Of a stretch of DNA of 64,000 bases, positions 16,957 to 25,258 are shown piece by piece. The position numbers and the translations under genes were made by a program. Under the pieces are notes generated by a model. It did no database searches, was not told the origin of the DNA, and saw nothing but the letters and a program-made list of their open reading frames with translations. Where the stretch lies: the NCBI GenBank assembly GCA_947176915.1, contig CAMWSM010000002.1, positions 62,001 through 126,000 of the forward strand, in the 5' to 3' direction. Each line of letters starts with the position of its first letter. The stretch's first letter is position 1. Origin of the DNA: an uncultured Porphyromonadaceae bacterium (GTDB taxonomy: Bacteria; Bacteroidota; Bacteroidia; Bacteroidales; Muribaculaceae).

Positions 16957-18747
16957 ATGAAATCACTAAAGATATATCTACTCTCACTCGTTGCTTTGGG
17001 CATGACTGCATGCAACGATTTCATTGAAGTGCCTCCCACAGGCGTGATAGATGGAGAAACAGCCTATTCCGAGCCTGACAAAATGGTGAATGCGGCGTAT
17101 GCCTCTCTCGGAGACTGCTGGTTTGAATATCCTTTCAATCTCTGGCCTTACGGCGATCTCGGTTCCGACGACTGTCTGAAGGGTGGAGGAGGAACGACCG
17201 ACACGGGTTATCATCCGATGGAAATATGGTCGACACTCACTTCTACAGCAGGAGAACTTGACCAGTTGTGGTATCGTCTCTATTGCAATATCTCGCGCTG
17301 CAACCGTGCCCTCGTCGCCCTTGATGAGTATGGGGATGCCAAATTAGGTAAGGAGACTGCCGACCGCCGTCGCGGTGAGGTCCATTTCCTAAGAGGACAC
17401 AGTTATTTCAAGCTCCTCACGATGTTCCGTCAGATTCCCTGGGTTGACGAGTATGTATTCAATAACAATCTTCAGGAACAGACTCCCAACAATCAGTTCA
17501 CATACGAGGAGTTGTTTGGAAAGGTTATTAATGAGTTTGAGATGGCCTATAATGCTCTTCCGGCTGAAATGCCCGATGGGGGAGGTCGTGCCAATAAGAT
17601 AGCGGCTGCTGCCTATCTTGCCAAATGCTATCTGACTCTTGCATGGGGCGACGGTTACGAGGCAACTGATGGAGTTAACTTCATCAACACCGAATATATG
17701 AACAAGGTGGTGGAGTATACAGGCGTTGTTGAAAACTCTCAGTATGGCTATCTTGCCGACTACGGCGATATCTTTCTTCCGGAATATAAGAATAGCGTGG
17801 AGTCAGTCTTTGCAGTGCAGACCTCACAATACACGGAGGACAATACACGTTTCGGACGTGCCAACTGGTCGAATATGCTTAACGGCTGCTGGGGTATGTG
17901 GTCTTGCGGATGGGATTTCCATAAACCCTCTCAAAATCTTGTGAATGCCTTCAAGACTAAGGATGGTCTCCCCTTATTCGATGAATATGACGCTACGAAT
18001 GATTATCCGGTACAGGGTCAGCCCTCCACTCAGAAATGGGATCCGCGTCTTTTCCACACCGTAGGAATGCCCTCTTTCCCTTACAAATATGAGGAGGAAT
18101 ATATGATGACTACTGCCAACAGCCGCACCCCTTACACTTATGGTTTCTACACTTCTCTTAAAGATGTGCCGCAGCGTAGCGGAGGCGAAACTTTCGAGGG
18201 GTCATGGCAGGCATTTGCGATGAATGATTACGTGTTCCGTTACACTGATGTAATGCTTATGCGTGCCGAGGCGCTTGTTGAGCTGGGACGTCTTGAGGAG
18301 GCACGTACCATCATTAATGATATCCGTCAGCGTGCTGCCAACTCGATTGAGAAACATATTGACTATGCAGCTGATTTCTGCGAGATAGCCCTTTATCCTT
18401 CGACAGATTTTGCTACAAAAGAGCAAGCCCGTGAGCGTCTTCGCTGGGAACGCCGTCTGGAGATGGCTATGGAGAGCAGCCGCTATTTCGATCTCCGTCG
18501 CTGGGGGATAGCTTCTACAGTGCTCAACGCTTATTTTGCAAAGGAGGCTAAGTCGGTTTATAAATACATGGAAAGGGAAGATCCTGACAGTCCTGACAAC
18601 ATGACTATGAAAGAGGTGTCCGTCCCATACGGCCAGTATTATGACGATGCTCATTACACAGCCGGTAAGAACGAGTTCTATCCCGTGCCGTACAACCAGC
18701 TCTACTATGTGCCCGGTCTGTATGTACAGAACAAAGGTTATAATTAA
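16957..18747 (+). CDS. SusD/RagB-family surface glycan-binding lipoprotein (second copy)
   Basis: A 596-residue SusD-like lipoprotein with lipobox LGMTAC (Cys19) followed by NDFIEVPPTG. The family landmarks LRGHSYFKLLTMFRQ and the C-terminal ERRLEMAMESSRYFDLRRWG are present. It is the last gene of the second SusC/SusD operon; unlike the first, this operon has no third lipoprotein or glycosidase, and it ends at the duplicated GTGA-loop terminator. Confidence 0.95.
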   Translation: MKSLKIYLLSLVALGMTACNDFIEVPPTGVIDGETAYSEPDKMVNAAYASLGDCWFEYPFNLWPYGDLGSDDCLKGGGGTTDTGYHPMEIWSTLTSTAGELDQLWYRLYCNISRCNRALVALDEYGDAKLGKETADRRRGEVHFLRGHSYFKLLTMFRQIPWVDEYVFNNNLQEQTPNNQFTYEELFGKVINEFEMAYNALPAEMPDGGGRANKIAAAAYLAKCYLTLAWGDGYEATDGVNFINTEYMNKVVEYTGVVENSQYGYLADYGDIFLPEYKNSVESVFAVQTSQYTEDNTRFGRANWSNMLNGCWGMWSCGWDFHKPSQNLVNAFKTKDGLPLFDEYDATNDYPVQGQPSTQKWDPRLFHTVGMPSFPYKYEEEYMMTTANSRTPYTYGFYTSLKDVPQRSGGETFEGSWQAFAMNDYVFRYTDVMLMRAEALVELGRLEEARTIINDIRQRAANSIEKHIDYAADFCEIALYPSTDFATKEQARERLRWERRLEMAMESSRYFDLRRWGIASTVLNAYFAKEAKSVYKYMEREDPDSPDNMTMKEVSVPYGQYYDDAHYTAGKNEFYPVPYNQLYYVPGLYVQNKGYN

Positions 18748-18819
18748 TGAAAGAGTTTTTTATCCTATATAAGAATGGTTACAATAGGTTTAGTAAGTAA
18801 ATAATTTGTACGCGAGAAA

Positions 18820-18856
18820 GGGTTGCCGATTGTGAAATCGGCGACCCTTGTCTTTT
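18820..18856 (+). terminator. Terminator of the second fructan operon, copy of 10701
   Basis: The same 12-bp stem and GTGA loop as at 10701 (18820-18831 with 18836-18847), followed by TTGTCTTTT. The preceding 30 bases are also almost identical to those before 10701. Confidence 0.85.
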
Positions 18857-18859
18857 CAA

Positions 18860-18898
18860 AATAAGAAAGGCGCCGAGGAAATCGACGCCTTTCTTATT
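18860..18898. terminator. Bidirectional hairpin serving purC
   Basis: A 13-bp stem AATAAGAAAGGCG (18860-18872) with its complement at 18886-18898 and a 13-base loop. A/T-rich flanks on both sides make it usable for purC on the minus strand. An AT-rich tract with a repeated TTTCAAATTTCAATT lies between it and the purC stop. Confidence 0.7.
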
Positions 18899-18920
18899 AT
18901 AAATTTTCAAATTTCAATTT

Positions 18921-19880
18921 TCAAATTTCAATTTGAAGATTGAGTATGCAATTTGTTACGTTGTCTTCAATTCGTGCAGCGAGGTCAGGACAGTCTGCCT
19001 TTACGAACTTCTGGCCTGTTACATGTTCGAAGAGTTCTATGTAGCGTTCGGAAACGCTTTCGATAAATTCCGGGGTCATCTCAGGCATCTTCTGACCTTC
19101 CTGACCCATGAAGCCGTGGTCGATCAACCATTGACGAACAAATTCCTTGCTGAGCTGACGCTGAGGCTCACCTTTCTCGAAACGTTCCTGATAGCCGTCG
19201 GCATAGAAATAGCGGGAGGAGTCGGGAGTATGAATTTCATCGATAAGAATTACCTTACCGTCGCAAAGGCCGAATTCATATTTTGTGTCAACGAGGATAA
19301 GCCCCTTTTCAGCTGCCATTTTCGTGCCAAGCTCAAAAAGCTTGCGCGTATATTCCTCCATAACTTTATAGTTTTCCTCACTTACCAGCCCTTGAGCAAT
19401 AATTTCCTCACGCGAGATATTCTCATCATGCCCCTCGGCTGCTTTGGTTGTAGGGGTGATGATTGGCTCAGGGAATTTCTCATTTTCACGCATACCGTCG
19501 GGAAGCTTGACACCACAAAGTTCACGTGCGCCATTCTTATATTCACGCCATGCGCTGCCGGTGAGATAGCCTCTGATTATCATTTCAACGGGGAAAGACT
19601 CAGCCTTGCGCCCTACGGTAACCATAGGATCGGGCACCGCAAGTTTCCAGTTAGGCACTATCTCAGCGGAGGCGTCAAGGAAATATGCTGCAATCTGATT
19701 CAATACCTGTCCTTTGTAAGGGATTCCTTCGGGAAGGATGACATCAAAAGCTGAAATACGATCAGTCGCAACCATCACCATCACATTATCATTAATGGTA
19801 TAAACATCGCGCACCTTTCCATGATATACCGCTGTCTGACCGGGAAATTCAAAATCGGTCTTTACCAAAGTTGTTGCCAT
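18921..19880 (-). CDS. purC: Phosphoribosylaminoimidazole-succinocarboxamide (SAICAR) synthase
   Basis: A 319-residue cytosolic purine-biosynthesis enzyme that joins aspartate to CAIR using ATP. Family motifs are GKVRDVY (21-27), DRISAFDV (40-47), [13 protein letters not shown] (102-114), LVDTKYEFG and [12 protein letters not shown]. It is longer than the roughly 237-residue E. coli type and resembles the larger class of about 300 residues also seen in yeast Ade1. It is monocistronic, transcribed against the upstream SusD operon, and shares a bidirectional hairpin with it. Confidence 0.97.
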   Translation of the reverse strand: MATTLVKTDFEFPGQTAVYHGKVRDVYTINDNVMVMVATDRISAFDVILPEGIPYKGQVLNQIAAYFLDASAEIVPNWKLAVPDPMVTVGRKAESFPVEMIIRGYLTGSAWREYKNGARELCGVKLPDGMRENEKFPEPIITPTTKAAEGHDENISREEIIAQGLVSEENYKVMEEYTRKLFELGTKMAAEKGLILVDTKYEFGLCDGKVILIDEIHTPDSSRYFYADGYQERFEKGEPQRQLSKEFVRQWLIDHGFMGQEGQKMPEMTPEFIESVSERYIELFEHVTGQKFVKADCPDLAARIEDNVTNCILNLQIEI

Positions 19881-19914
19881 TTTTTAATAAAATCAATTGG
19901 TTGTTTTTATGATG

Positions 19915-19922
19915 CGAAATTA
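19915..19922 (-). promoter_or_regulatory. Probable -7 element of purC
   Basis: On the minus strand this reads TAATTTCG, matching TAnnTTCG, about 35 bases before the purC start at 19880. No convincing -33 element was seen. Confidence 0.5.
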
Positions 19923-20049
19923 CTAAAAATCCATGAGAAATTGAATTAATTGGTATTATCAAAGTGCAAAAGCATGAATATTTATATTATAATTGATTAA
20001 TAATGTATGTTTTTATATAAATATGACTTATTATTACAATTAAAATCCT

Positions 20050-20057
20050 TAAATTCG
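20050..20057 (+). promoter_or_regulatory. Probable -7 element of the trpB-like gene
   Basis: TAAATTCG fits TAnnTTCG. It predicts transcription starting at about 20063, almost on the ATG at 20065, which argues for translation starting at the in-frame ATG at 20110. Confidence 0.5.
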
Positions 20058-20109
20058 CGAAATAATGCTGTTCCCCTTATCGGGACAACTCATAAATGCA
20101 ACCTTATTC

Positions 20110-21471
20110 ATGGATTCAAAAAAGTTTATTCTACAGGAAAAAGACATACCTACAGCATGGTATAATGTGATGGCAGAGATGCCTGTGAAACCGCGCCCGA
20201 TGCTTAATCCGGCAACCAAACAGCCTTTGACAGCGGAAGACCTTTTCCCTCTTTTTACGGAGGAGGCAGCCCGTCAGGAACTCAATGATAAAGATAATTG
20301 GATTGAGATCCCGGAGGAGGTGAGGGATATGTATCGTATTTGGCGTCCGACTCCTTTAGTAAGAGCGCGCGGTTTGGAGAAAGCTCTCGGCACTAAGGCA
20401 CACATCTATTTCAAGAATGAAAGTGTGAGCCCCGTCGGATCACATAAGCTGAATTCTGCCATTCCCCAGGCTTATTATGCCAAGAAGCAGGGGGTAACCA
20501 ATATCACCACAGAGACGGGCGCCGGACAATGGGGTGCAGCCCTCTCTCTGGCAGCAAAGCATTTCGGGCTTGACCTGGCGGTCTATATGGTTAAGGTAAG
20601 TTATCATCAGAAGCCTTACCGTCGTTCAATAATGGAGACATACGGTGCGGAAGTTATCGCCTCTCCAAGTATGTCTACCAAGGCAGGACGAAAGATCATT
20701 ACTGAGCATCCCAACTATCAAGGTTCTCTGGGCACTGCTATTTCAGAGGCTGTTGAGCTGGCTATGTCAACGCCGAACTGTAAGTATGCTCTTGGCTCGG
20801 TTCTCAATCATGTTGCGCTCCATCAGACTGTGATCGGTCTTGAGGCAGAGAAGCAGATGGAGATGGCAGGTGAGATGCCTGACGTTGTGATCGGATGTTT
20901 CGGAGGCGGAAGCAACTTCTCGGGAATAGCTTTCCCATTCATGCGTCATAATTTCAGCGGCGAACGAAACACACGCTTTATTGCAGCCGAGCCTCAGTCA
21001 TGTCCGAAACTTACACGCGGTGTGCTTCAGTATGACTTCGGAGATGAGGCGGGGTACACTCCTCTCATCCCTATGTACACCCTCGGTCATAATTTCGCCC
21101 CTGCAAATATTCACGCCGGAGGCTTGCGTTATCATGGCGCGGGTGCGGTAGTGAGCCAGCTTCGTTCACAAGGCTTGATTGAGGCGGTGGATATACCGCA
21201 GACAGAGACATTCGAGGCTGCTCATCTTTTTGCCCGTAGCGAAGGAATCATTCCTGCCCCTGAGAGCAGTCATGCGATAGCGGCAGCCATCCGGGAGGCG
21301 AAGAAAGCTAATGAAGAGGGCACGGCTCCGGTGATTCTGTTCAATCTTTCAGGCCATGGCTTGATCGACATGACAGCCTACGATCAGTTCCACAGTGGTG
21401 ATCTTTCCGACTATTCCGTGCCTGAGGAGGAGATTAAGGCGAATACTGAATCTCTTGAGAAAATCATCTGA
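20110..21471 (+). CDS. TrpB2-type tryptophan synthase beta-like PLP enzyme, stand-alone
   Basis: About 453 residues from the ATG at 20110 (an in-frame ATG at 20065 adds 15 residues but lies on the predicted transcription start). A fold-type II PLP enzyme: PLP-lysine Lys113 in SPVGSHKLNSA, phosphate-binding CFGGGSNFSG, TETGAGQWG and LFNLSGHGLIDM. Length and sequence fit the TrpB2 class, distinct from the TrpB1 that pairs with TrpA. TrpB2 enzymes make tryptophan from indole and serine; some may use phosphoserine. No trpA or other trp gene is adjacent, so it may salvage free indole, abundant in the gut (inference). Confidence 0.9.
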   Translation: MDSKKFILQEKDIPTAWYNVMAEMPVKPRPMLNPATKQPLTAEDLFPLFTEEAARQELNDKDNWIEIPEEVRDMYRIWRPTPLVRARGLEKALGTKAHIYFKNESVSPVGSHKLNSAIPQAYYAKKQGVTNITTETGAGQWGAALSLAAKHFGLDLAVYMVKVSYHQKPYRRSIMETYGAEVIASPSMSTKAGRKIITEHPNYQGSLGTAISEAVELAMSTPNCKYALGSVLNHVALHQTVIGLEAEKQMEMAGEMPDVVIGCFGGGSNFSGIAFPFMRHNFSGERNTRFIAAEPQSCPKLTRGVLQYDFGDEAGYTPLIPMYTLGHNFAPANIHAGGLRYHGAGAVVSQLRSQGLIEAVDIPQTETFEAAHLFARSEGIIPAPESSHAIAAAIREAKKANEEGTAPVILFNLSGHGLIDMTAYDQFHSGDLSDYSVPEEEIKANTESLEKII

Positions 21472-21518
21472 TTCCCGAGGAATCAAATTGTCTTATTACA
21501 AATAAGCAAAGTTCTCGT

Positions 21519-21620
21519 AATGCTTGGGAGGGGATTGCTCCGCAATCCCGCTATGCAATAAGAGGAAACTCCTTTTTTGCTGACATAGCGGGATTGCGGA
21601 GCAATCCCCTCCCAAGCATT
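21519..21620. repeat. 102-bp element with perfect 37-bp inverted arms
   Basis: The arm at 21519-21555 is exactly complementary to 21584-21620, with a 28-base centre. Each arm also contains a small internal hairpin (GGATTGC-TCC-GCAATCC). It lies between convergent genes (trpB-like and the 88-residue ORF) and could act as a bidirectional terminator. Its composition differs from nearby spacers, and it looks like a palindromic repeat element or miniature mobile sequence. Confidence 0.85.
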
Positions 21621-21641
21621 ATGTCTCTTTTTATTTCTGCT

Positions 21642-21908
21642 TCAGTCAGTGAAGACATATTCTGCTGCAACTTCCGCAATCGCATCTTCATCCGGTTCCC
21701 ACTGTCCGGGAGCAGTAGTGCTCATGCTCACTAAATCCATTATCGGATAATAGTCGCAATTGGGGAGATCATCTTCCGGATCAGCAATGTCGATTTGCCA
21801 GTTGGTAGTATTTATGCGCAGCTGCACATCGTCGCTGTATGCTTCCTCATCAGCAATGTATTCCTTGACAACTGACCGTAAAGATTTGATAAATTCTTTT
21901 GTATTCAT
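21642..21908 (-). CDS. Conserved-looking acidic hypothetical protein, 88 aa
   Basis: A small, acidic, soluble protein without signal peptide or membrane segment, beginning MNTKEFIKSL with a likely N-terminal helix and ending in an acidic tail (EDAIAEVAAEYVFTD). No family is recognised. It starts 11 bases after the stop of the outer-membrane barrel gene in the same direction, so it is probably the last gene of an MFS/barrel/small-protein operon that ends at the 37-bp inverted repeat. Confidence 0.65.
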   Translation of the reverse strand: MNTKEFIKSLRSVVKEYIADEEAYSDDVQLRINTTNWQIDIADPEDDLPNCDYYPIMDLVSMSTTAPGQWEPDEDAIAEVAAEYVFTD

Positions 21909-21919
21909 TTAATTATAAT

Positions 21920-22519
21920 TTAGAAATCGAATATTATGTTTGCGGCTACGTTCCAGCCGTTGGTATGGAGATTCATCCCTTCCGGAGAACTCTCTCTCAC
22001 TGCGTTTCCAAGACCGAAACGGTAACCGGCGGTGAGCTGGATAAAGTTGATGATATCAATACCTACTCCTAAATCCCAGCCGGGTTGAACGATTTTTGTC
22101 GACAACGGGACGGCATCCTTATGATCAAGACGGAACATGAGCGATGGACCGGTGTAAAGCATCGGCGCCACGAGATTATTGGTCTTTGACAGATAAAATT
22201 TATATTTGAGATGAAGTGGCACTTCAATGAAATTTCTTCCGAACGAACGTGTTTCTCCATCGCCATTCCGGAGTTGAGTATTATAACGCGTGTATAATAT
22301 CGCTATGTCAGGAGCAAAACCATTTTTCTCCATTTGCCATTCGAGGAGCATACCTCCGCTGAATCCGCTGCGGTTTTTAAGCGATATGCCCGGGGCATCT
22401 TTAAGAGTAGCTTTTGCGAATGACCCACCCAGTCTGAAGCCATAACGTAACTGCGCCTCAGCAGAAAGTGAAAGCAGAAGTGTGATAAGGAGAAAGATAT
22501 ATTTTGCTATTTTCTTCAT
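21920..22519 (-). CDS. Outer-membrane beta-barrel protein, PorT-like family
   Basis: About 199 residues from the ATG at 22519 (MKKIAKYIFLL...), which gives a proper signal peptide cleaved after SAEA; a start at 22540 would add seven basic residues. The mature part alternates hydrophobic/polar strands (LRYGFRLGGSFAKA, GFSGGMLLEW, VPLHLKYKF, LTAGYRFGLG) and ends in Phe (NIIFDF), typical of an eight-stranded outer-membrane barrel (OMP_b-brl_2/PorT-like). It lies 31 bases downstream of the MFS gene. Its role is unknown. Confidence 0.75.
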   Translation of the reverse strand: MKKIAKYIFLLITLLLSLSAEAQLRYGFRLGGSFAKATLKDAPGISLKNRSGFSGGMLLEWQMEKNGFAPDIAILYTRYNTQLRNGDGETRSFGRNFIEVPLHLKYKFYLSKTNNLVAPMLYTGPSLMFRLDHKDAVPLSTKIVQPGWDLGVGIDIINFIQLTAGYRFGLGNAVRESSPEGMNLHTNGWNVAANIIFDF

Positions 22520-22550
22520 CGTTCTTATTTTTATCCGCAAATTTAGTCAA

Positions 22551-23855
22551 TTATTTTGAATTGCCATTCTTTGATGAGGCTGATTCCGATGAGGGCACTC
22601 CCGTAGCGGTTGCGCTTTGGGGATCTGCCATTAGATCGGCCGGTAAAATCCGAGACATACGGGTGAATATTAACACAATTACACTCAAGATAAGAATAGC
22701 TATGGCAGTGGAGTGAAGTATGTTTCCGAGTCCTACAAGCGGACTGACCGTAGCGCCGAAGACGTAGCCCATAAGTCCGATAAGAGCTGAAGCATCGCCG
22801 GCACATTGTCTTCCTTCGTTCATAGCGAGGGTGTTTCCCACTGTGAAAAGCATCCCCAGACAGAATATCATGGGTAGATTTAGTGCCTCATAAACCCAGA
22901 CATTGTCTACGGTATAGAAACAGATGAACTGGGCGATAGCTACAAGCAGCAGCCCTCTTCCTCCATAAACAGCAGCTCGCTTAAGGGGTTTGAACCGGAG
23001 TGCTACCATAGAGCCGAAGGCTACGAACAAGGCATTGAATCCCATGAACAGTCCGAACTGAAGTTGCGTGAAGCCATAATGGTCTTGGATTATAAACGGT
23101 GCAGAGGATATGTAAGCGAAAAGCACACCGAGAGCCGATCCTTTGAGCATTACGTGGATAATAAAATGTTTATTTCGGGAGAGAACAAGATAGTTTTTAA
23201 ATGCAGTGCCGAAATGTCCGGTTACCCGTCTTGCTTTCGGAAGAGATTCTTTAAGTGCGGGGGAGAGGAGGAGAAGCAGGGCGCTGAAACCGAACAGGAT
23301 CCAGAAAATACCTTGCCAGCCTACTGAACGCGCTACGAGACCGCCTATCACCGGAGCACTTGCCGGAGCGAATCCGTTGATGGCTCCTACGAGTGCCATT
23401 ACTTTTGCCAATGCACGTCCTTTATAGAGATCGGCAGGTATGGTGCGGGCAAGGAAGTAGCCGCCGGACGCTCCGAGACCCTGCACAAGACGCCACCAAA
23501 TAAACACATGGATTGTCTTTGACCATACGCTGCACATTGCCCCGATGCAGAAAACTATCAACGCGCCAATCAGAATGGGTTTCCGTCCGAATCGGTCGCT
23601 GAGGGGTCCGAGAATCAACTCGCCGAATCCGAGTCCGATCATGCCGAAGGTGAGCCCGAGCTGCACGGTAGAGGTGGTGGTATGGAATGAACGTACCATT
23701 TCCGGGAGGGTCGGAAGGTACATATCATTTACAAATGAGCCGAATGCACTTAAGAGAACAAGATAAATTATAAGGAACACGTAATATCCTCCCGAAGGAC
23801 CTTGCTGAGGGAGGGCAGATGTGGAAGCGGAGCTGGTGTTATTCATATTTTTCAT
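22551..23855 (-). CDS. MFS multidrug exporter, Bcr/CflA type
   Basis: A 434-residue inner-membrane transporter of the major facilitator superfamily with about 12 hydrophobic segments. The loop 2-3 signature GPLSDRFGRKPILIG and the strand FVNDMYLPTLPEM are typical of Bcr/CflA drug:proton antiporters (14-TMS-like N-terminal pattern YLPTLP). A Ser/Ala/Gln-rich N-terminus and a Ser-rich C-terminus (ATGVPSSESASSKNG) flank the core. First gene of a short minus-strand group with the barrel protein and the 88-residue ORF. Substrate unknown. Confidence 0.88.
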   Translation of the reverse strand: MKNMNNTSSASTSALPQQGPSGGYYVFLIIYLVLLSAFGSFVNDMYLPTLPEMVRSFHTTTSTVQLGLTFGMIGLGFGELILGPLSDRFGRKPILIGALIVFCIGAMCSVWSKTIHVFIWWRLVQGLGASGGYFLARTIPADLYKGRALAKVMALVGAINGFAPASAPVIGGLVARSVGWQGIFWILFGFSALLLLLSPALKESLPKARRVTGHFGTAFKNYLVLSRNKHFIIHVMLKGSALGVLFAYISSAPFIIQDHYGFTQLQFGLFMGFNALFVAFGSMVALRFKPLKRAAVYGGRGLLLVAIAQFICFYTVDNVWVYEALNLPMIFCLGMLFTVGNTLAMNEGRQCAGDASALIGLMGYVFGATVSPLVGLGNILHSTAIAILILSVIVLIFTRMSRILPADLMADPQSATATGVPSSESASSKNGNSK

Positions 23856-24036
23856 AGTTTATACGAAGTAAAAACAATTCCTCAATCAGATAAGTTCAGG
23901 AAAGAATAATGATGAAGAATAAAGATAGGAATATGCACTTTTCGTTATTTTTTATTTGAGTAGAGAATTGATAATGGGGTAATAAGTAACCGTTCTTATC
24001 GTTTAAACTATATACACAAATAACTATAAAAAGGAT

Positions 24037-24246
24037 ATGGCAACCTCAGTATTAACTCCGACCCAGCGTGAGCTTCTTAAACTTTTTGCATACGATCACA
24101 GTGAAGAATTTGCATTGGAATTGAAAAAGGTTATAAATGCTCATCTGCAAAATATCATTGATGCAGAATCGGAAAGATTATGGGATGAAGGAATTCTTAA
24201 TCAGGAGCAGTTGGATGAATTAAGAAAACAGGAGGAACTAAATTGA
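24037..24246 (+). CDS. Small antitoxin-like protein, 69 aa, without a toxin
   Basis: Starts MATSVLTPTQRELLKLF and ends RLWDEGILNQEQLDELRKQ. This predicted all-helical shape, with a W-(D/E)-x-G-x-L motif near the C-terminus, resembles from memory the small partner often found before PIN-family toxins in Bacteroidales. No toxin ORF follows: a terminator begins 15 bases after the stop and the next gene is convergent tyrA. It may be a solitary antitoxin remnant or a different small regulator; the family is not confirmed. Confidence 0.6.
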   Translation: MATSVLTPTQRELLKLFAYDHSEEFALELKKVINAHLQNIIDAESERLWDEGILNQEQLDELRKQEELN

Positions 24247-24260
24247 TTTGAGTGGGTGAT

Positions 24261-24290
24261 AAAAAAGGATTGCATTTGCAATCCTTTTTT
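24261..24290. terminator. Bidirectional terminator between the small ORF and tyrA
   Basis: AAAAAAGGATTGCA (24261-24274) pairs with 24277-24290, giving A-run and T-run on opposite sides. It serves the convergent genes ending at 24246 and 24307. Confidence 0.88.
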
Positions 24291-24306
24291 ATGTATCGGG
24301 CAGGTT

Positions 24307-25080
24307 CTATTTTATATTGTTGCGAAGTTTTGTCAGAAATGATTTCATGGCATCCGTATCATGGTTTTCTACAATTTGCTGCAACTCTCCGAGCTGCGTC
24401 CTTATCTTCTCAAGTTGCTGAGGTGTGTATGGATTGAACATTATTTCGCTCAACAGATGATCATCTTCTCCCAGCACTCCCCGCGCTATGTCGTGATGGC
24501 GCTTGAAAGTTGTTCCCGGGGCATCCTGATGTTTCATTATTCCTGCGAAAACGAAGGTTGAGGCGAAAGGTATTCCGAGGGAATATGCCATAGTTTCGTC
24601 GTGTTCATCGAAAGTGTATTCCACTACATTCAACTTTAGTTCGTTGTATATATCCTTGAAGAACACTCTTCCGAGATGGTCTCCCTCTTTAATAATAACT
24701 GCATTCTCATTGCGCAAATTGGAGAGAGAGGCGAATGTGGGACCGAACATTGGATGTGTGCTCACGAAGGGATGTCCTGCTTTTGCATAAAATTCCGGGA
24801 GCCCGGTCTTCACAGAGGCAATGTCGCTGAGGATAGCACTTTCGCGGATATATGGCAGGATGTTCTCAAATGCCTGGATGGTATATTTTACCGTAGCGGC
24901 ATTCAGCACCATGTCAGGATCGAACGCCTTTATTTCTTCGGGGTCAGAGAAACGTTGCACATTGAAGGTGAAACGCAGTCGCTGAGGGTCCGGGTCAAAT
25001 ATAGCCACATCGTGGCGGAAAGAGAGGAGGTCGCAGAAAAAGGAGCCCATCTTTCCGGCCCCCAGGATCAGAATTTTCAT
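24307..25080 (-). CDS. tyrA: Prephenate dehydrogenase
   Basis: A 257-residue NAD(P)-dependent enzyme of tyrosine synthesis that oxidatively decarboxylates prephenate. N-terminal Rossmann motif ILGAGKMGSFF (GxGxxG, residues 7-12), SDIASVKTGLPEF, THPMFGPTFASL (the substrate-site His/Pro-Met-Phe-Gly block of the family) and a helical C-terminal dimerisation part. There is no fused chorismate mutase or ACT domain. It is a single gene, not next to other aromatic genes, although a TrpB2 lies 3 kb away. Confidence 0.9.
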   Translation of the reverse strand: MKILILGAGKMGSFFCDLLSFRHDVAIFDPDPQRLRFTFNVQRFSDPEEIKAFDPDMVLNAATVKYTIQAFENILPYIRESAILSDIASVKTGLPEFYAKAGHPFVSTHPMFGPTFASLSNLRNENAVIIKEGDHLGRVFFKDIYNELKLNVVEYTFDEHDETMAYSLGIPFASTFVFAGIMKHQDAPGTTFKRHHDIARGVLGEDDHLLSEIMFNPYTPQQLEKIRTQLGELQQIVENHDTDAMKSFLTKLRNNIK

Positions 25081-25202
25081 AATTATCGACTTTCAGATAA
25101 ATTTTTGCAAAGTTAATAAATAATTTTAAAGTTTCAGATTTTTAGAATATAGAGTGATTAATTAGAATTTGATGGTGTTTTATAATTTTTTCATAATTGG
25201 GA

Positions 25203-25234
25203 TTTGTTAACTTTTGAAGAATTTATTATCTTCG
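25203..25234 (+). promoter_or_regulatory. Promoter of the Rpn-type nuclease gene
   Basis: TTTG at 25203-25206, 20 bases, TATCTTCG at 25227-25234. It lies over the in-frame ATG at 25214 and thus supports the ATG at 25259. Confidence 0.75.
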
Positions 25235-25258
25235 CACATAATCTATTACCCCTTGTTT

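Noticed and set aside
18933-19754. A 273-codon ORF on the plus strand opposite purC
   Set aside because: Shadow of purC with no recognisable domains or promoter.
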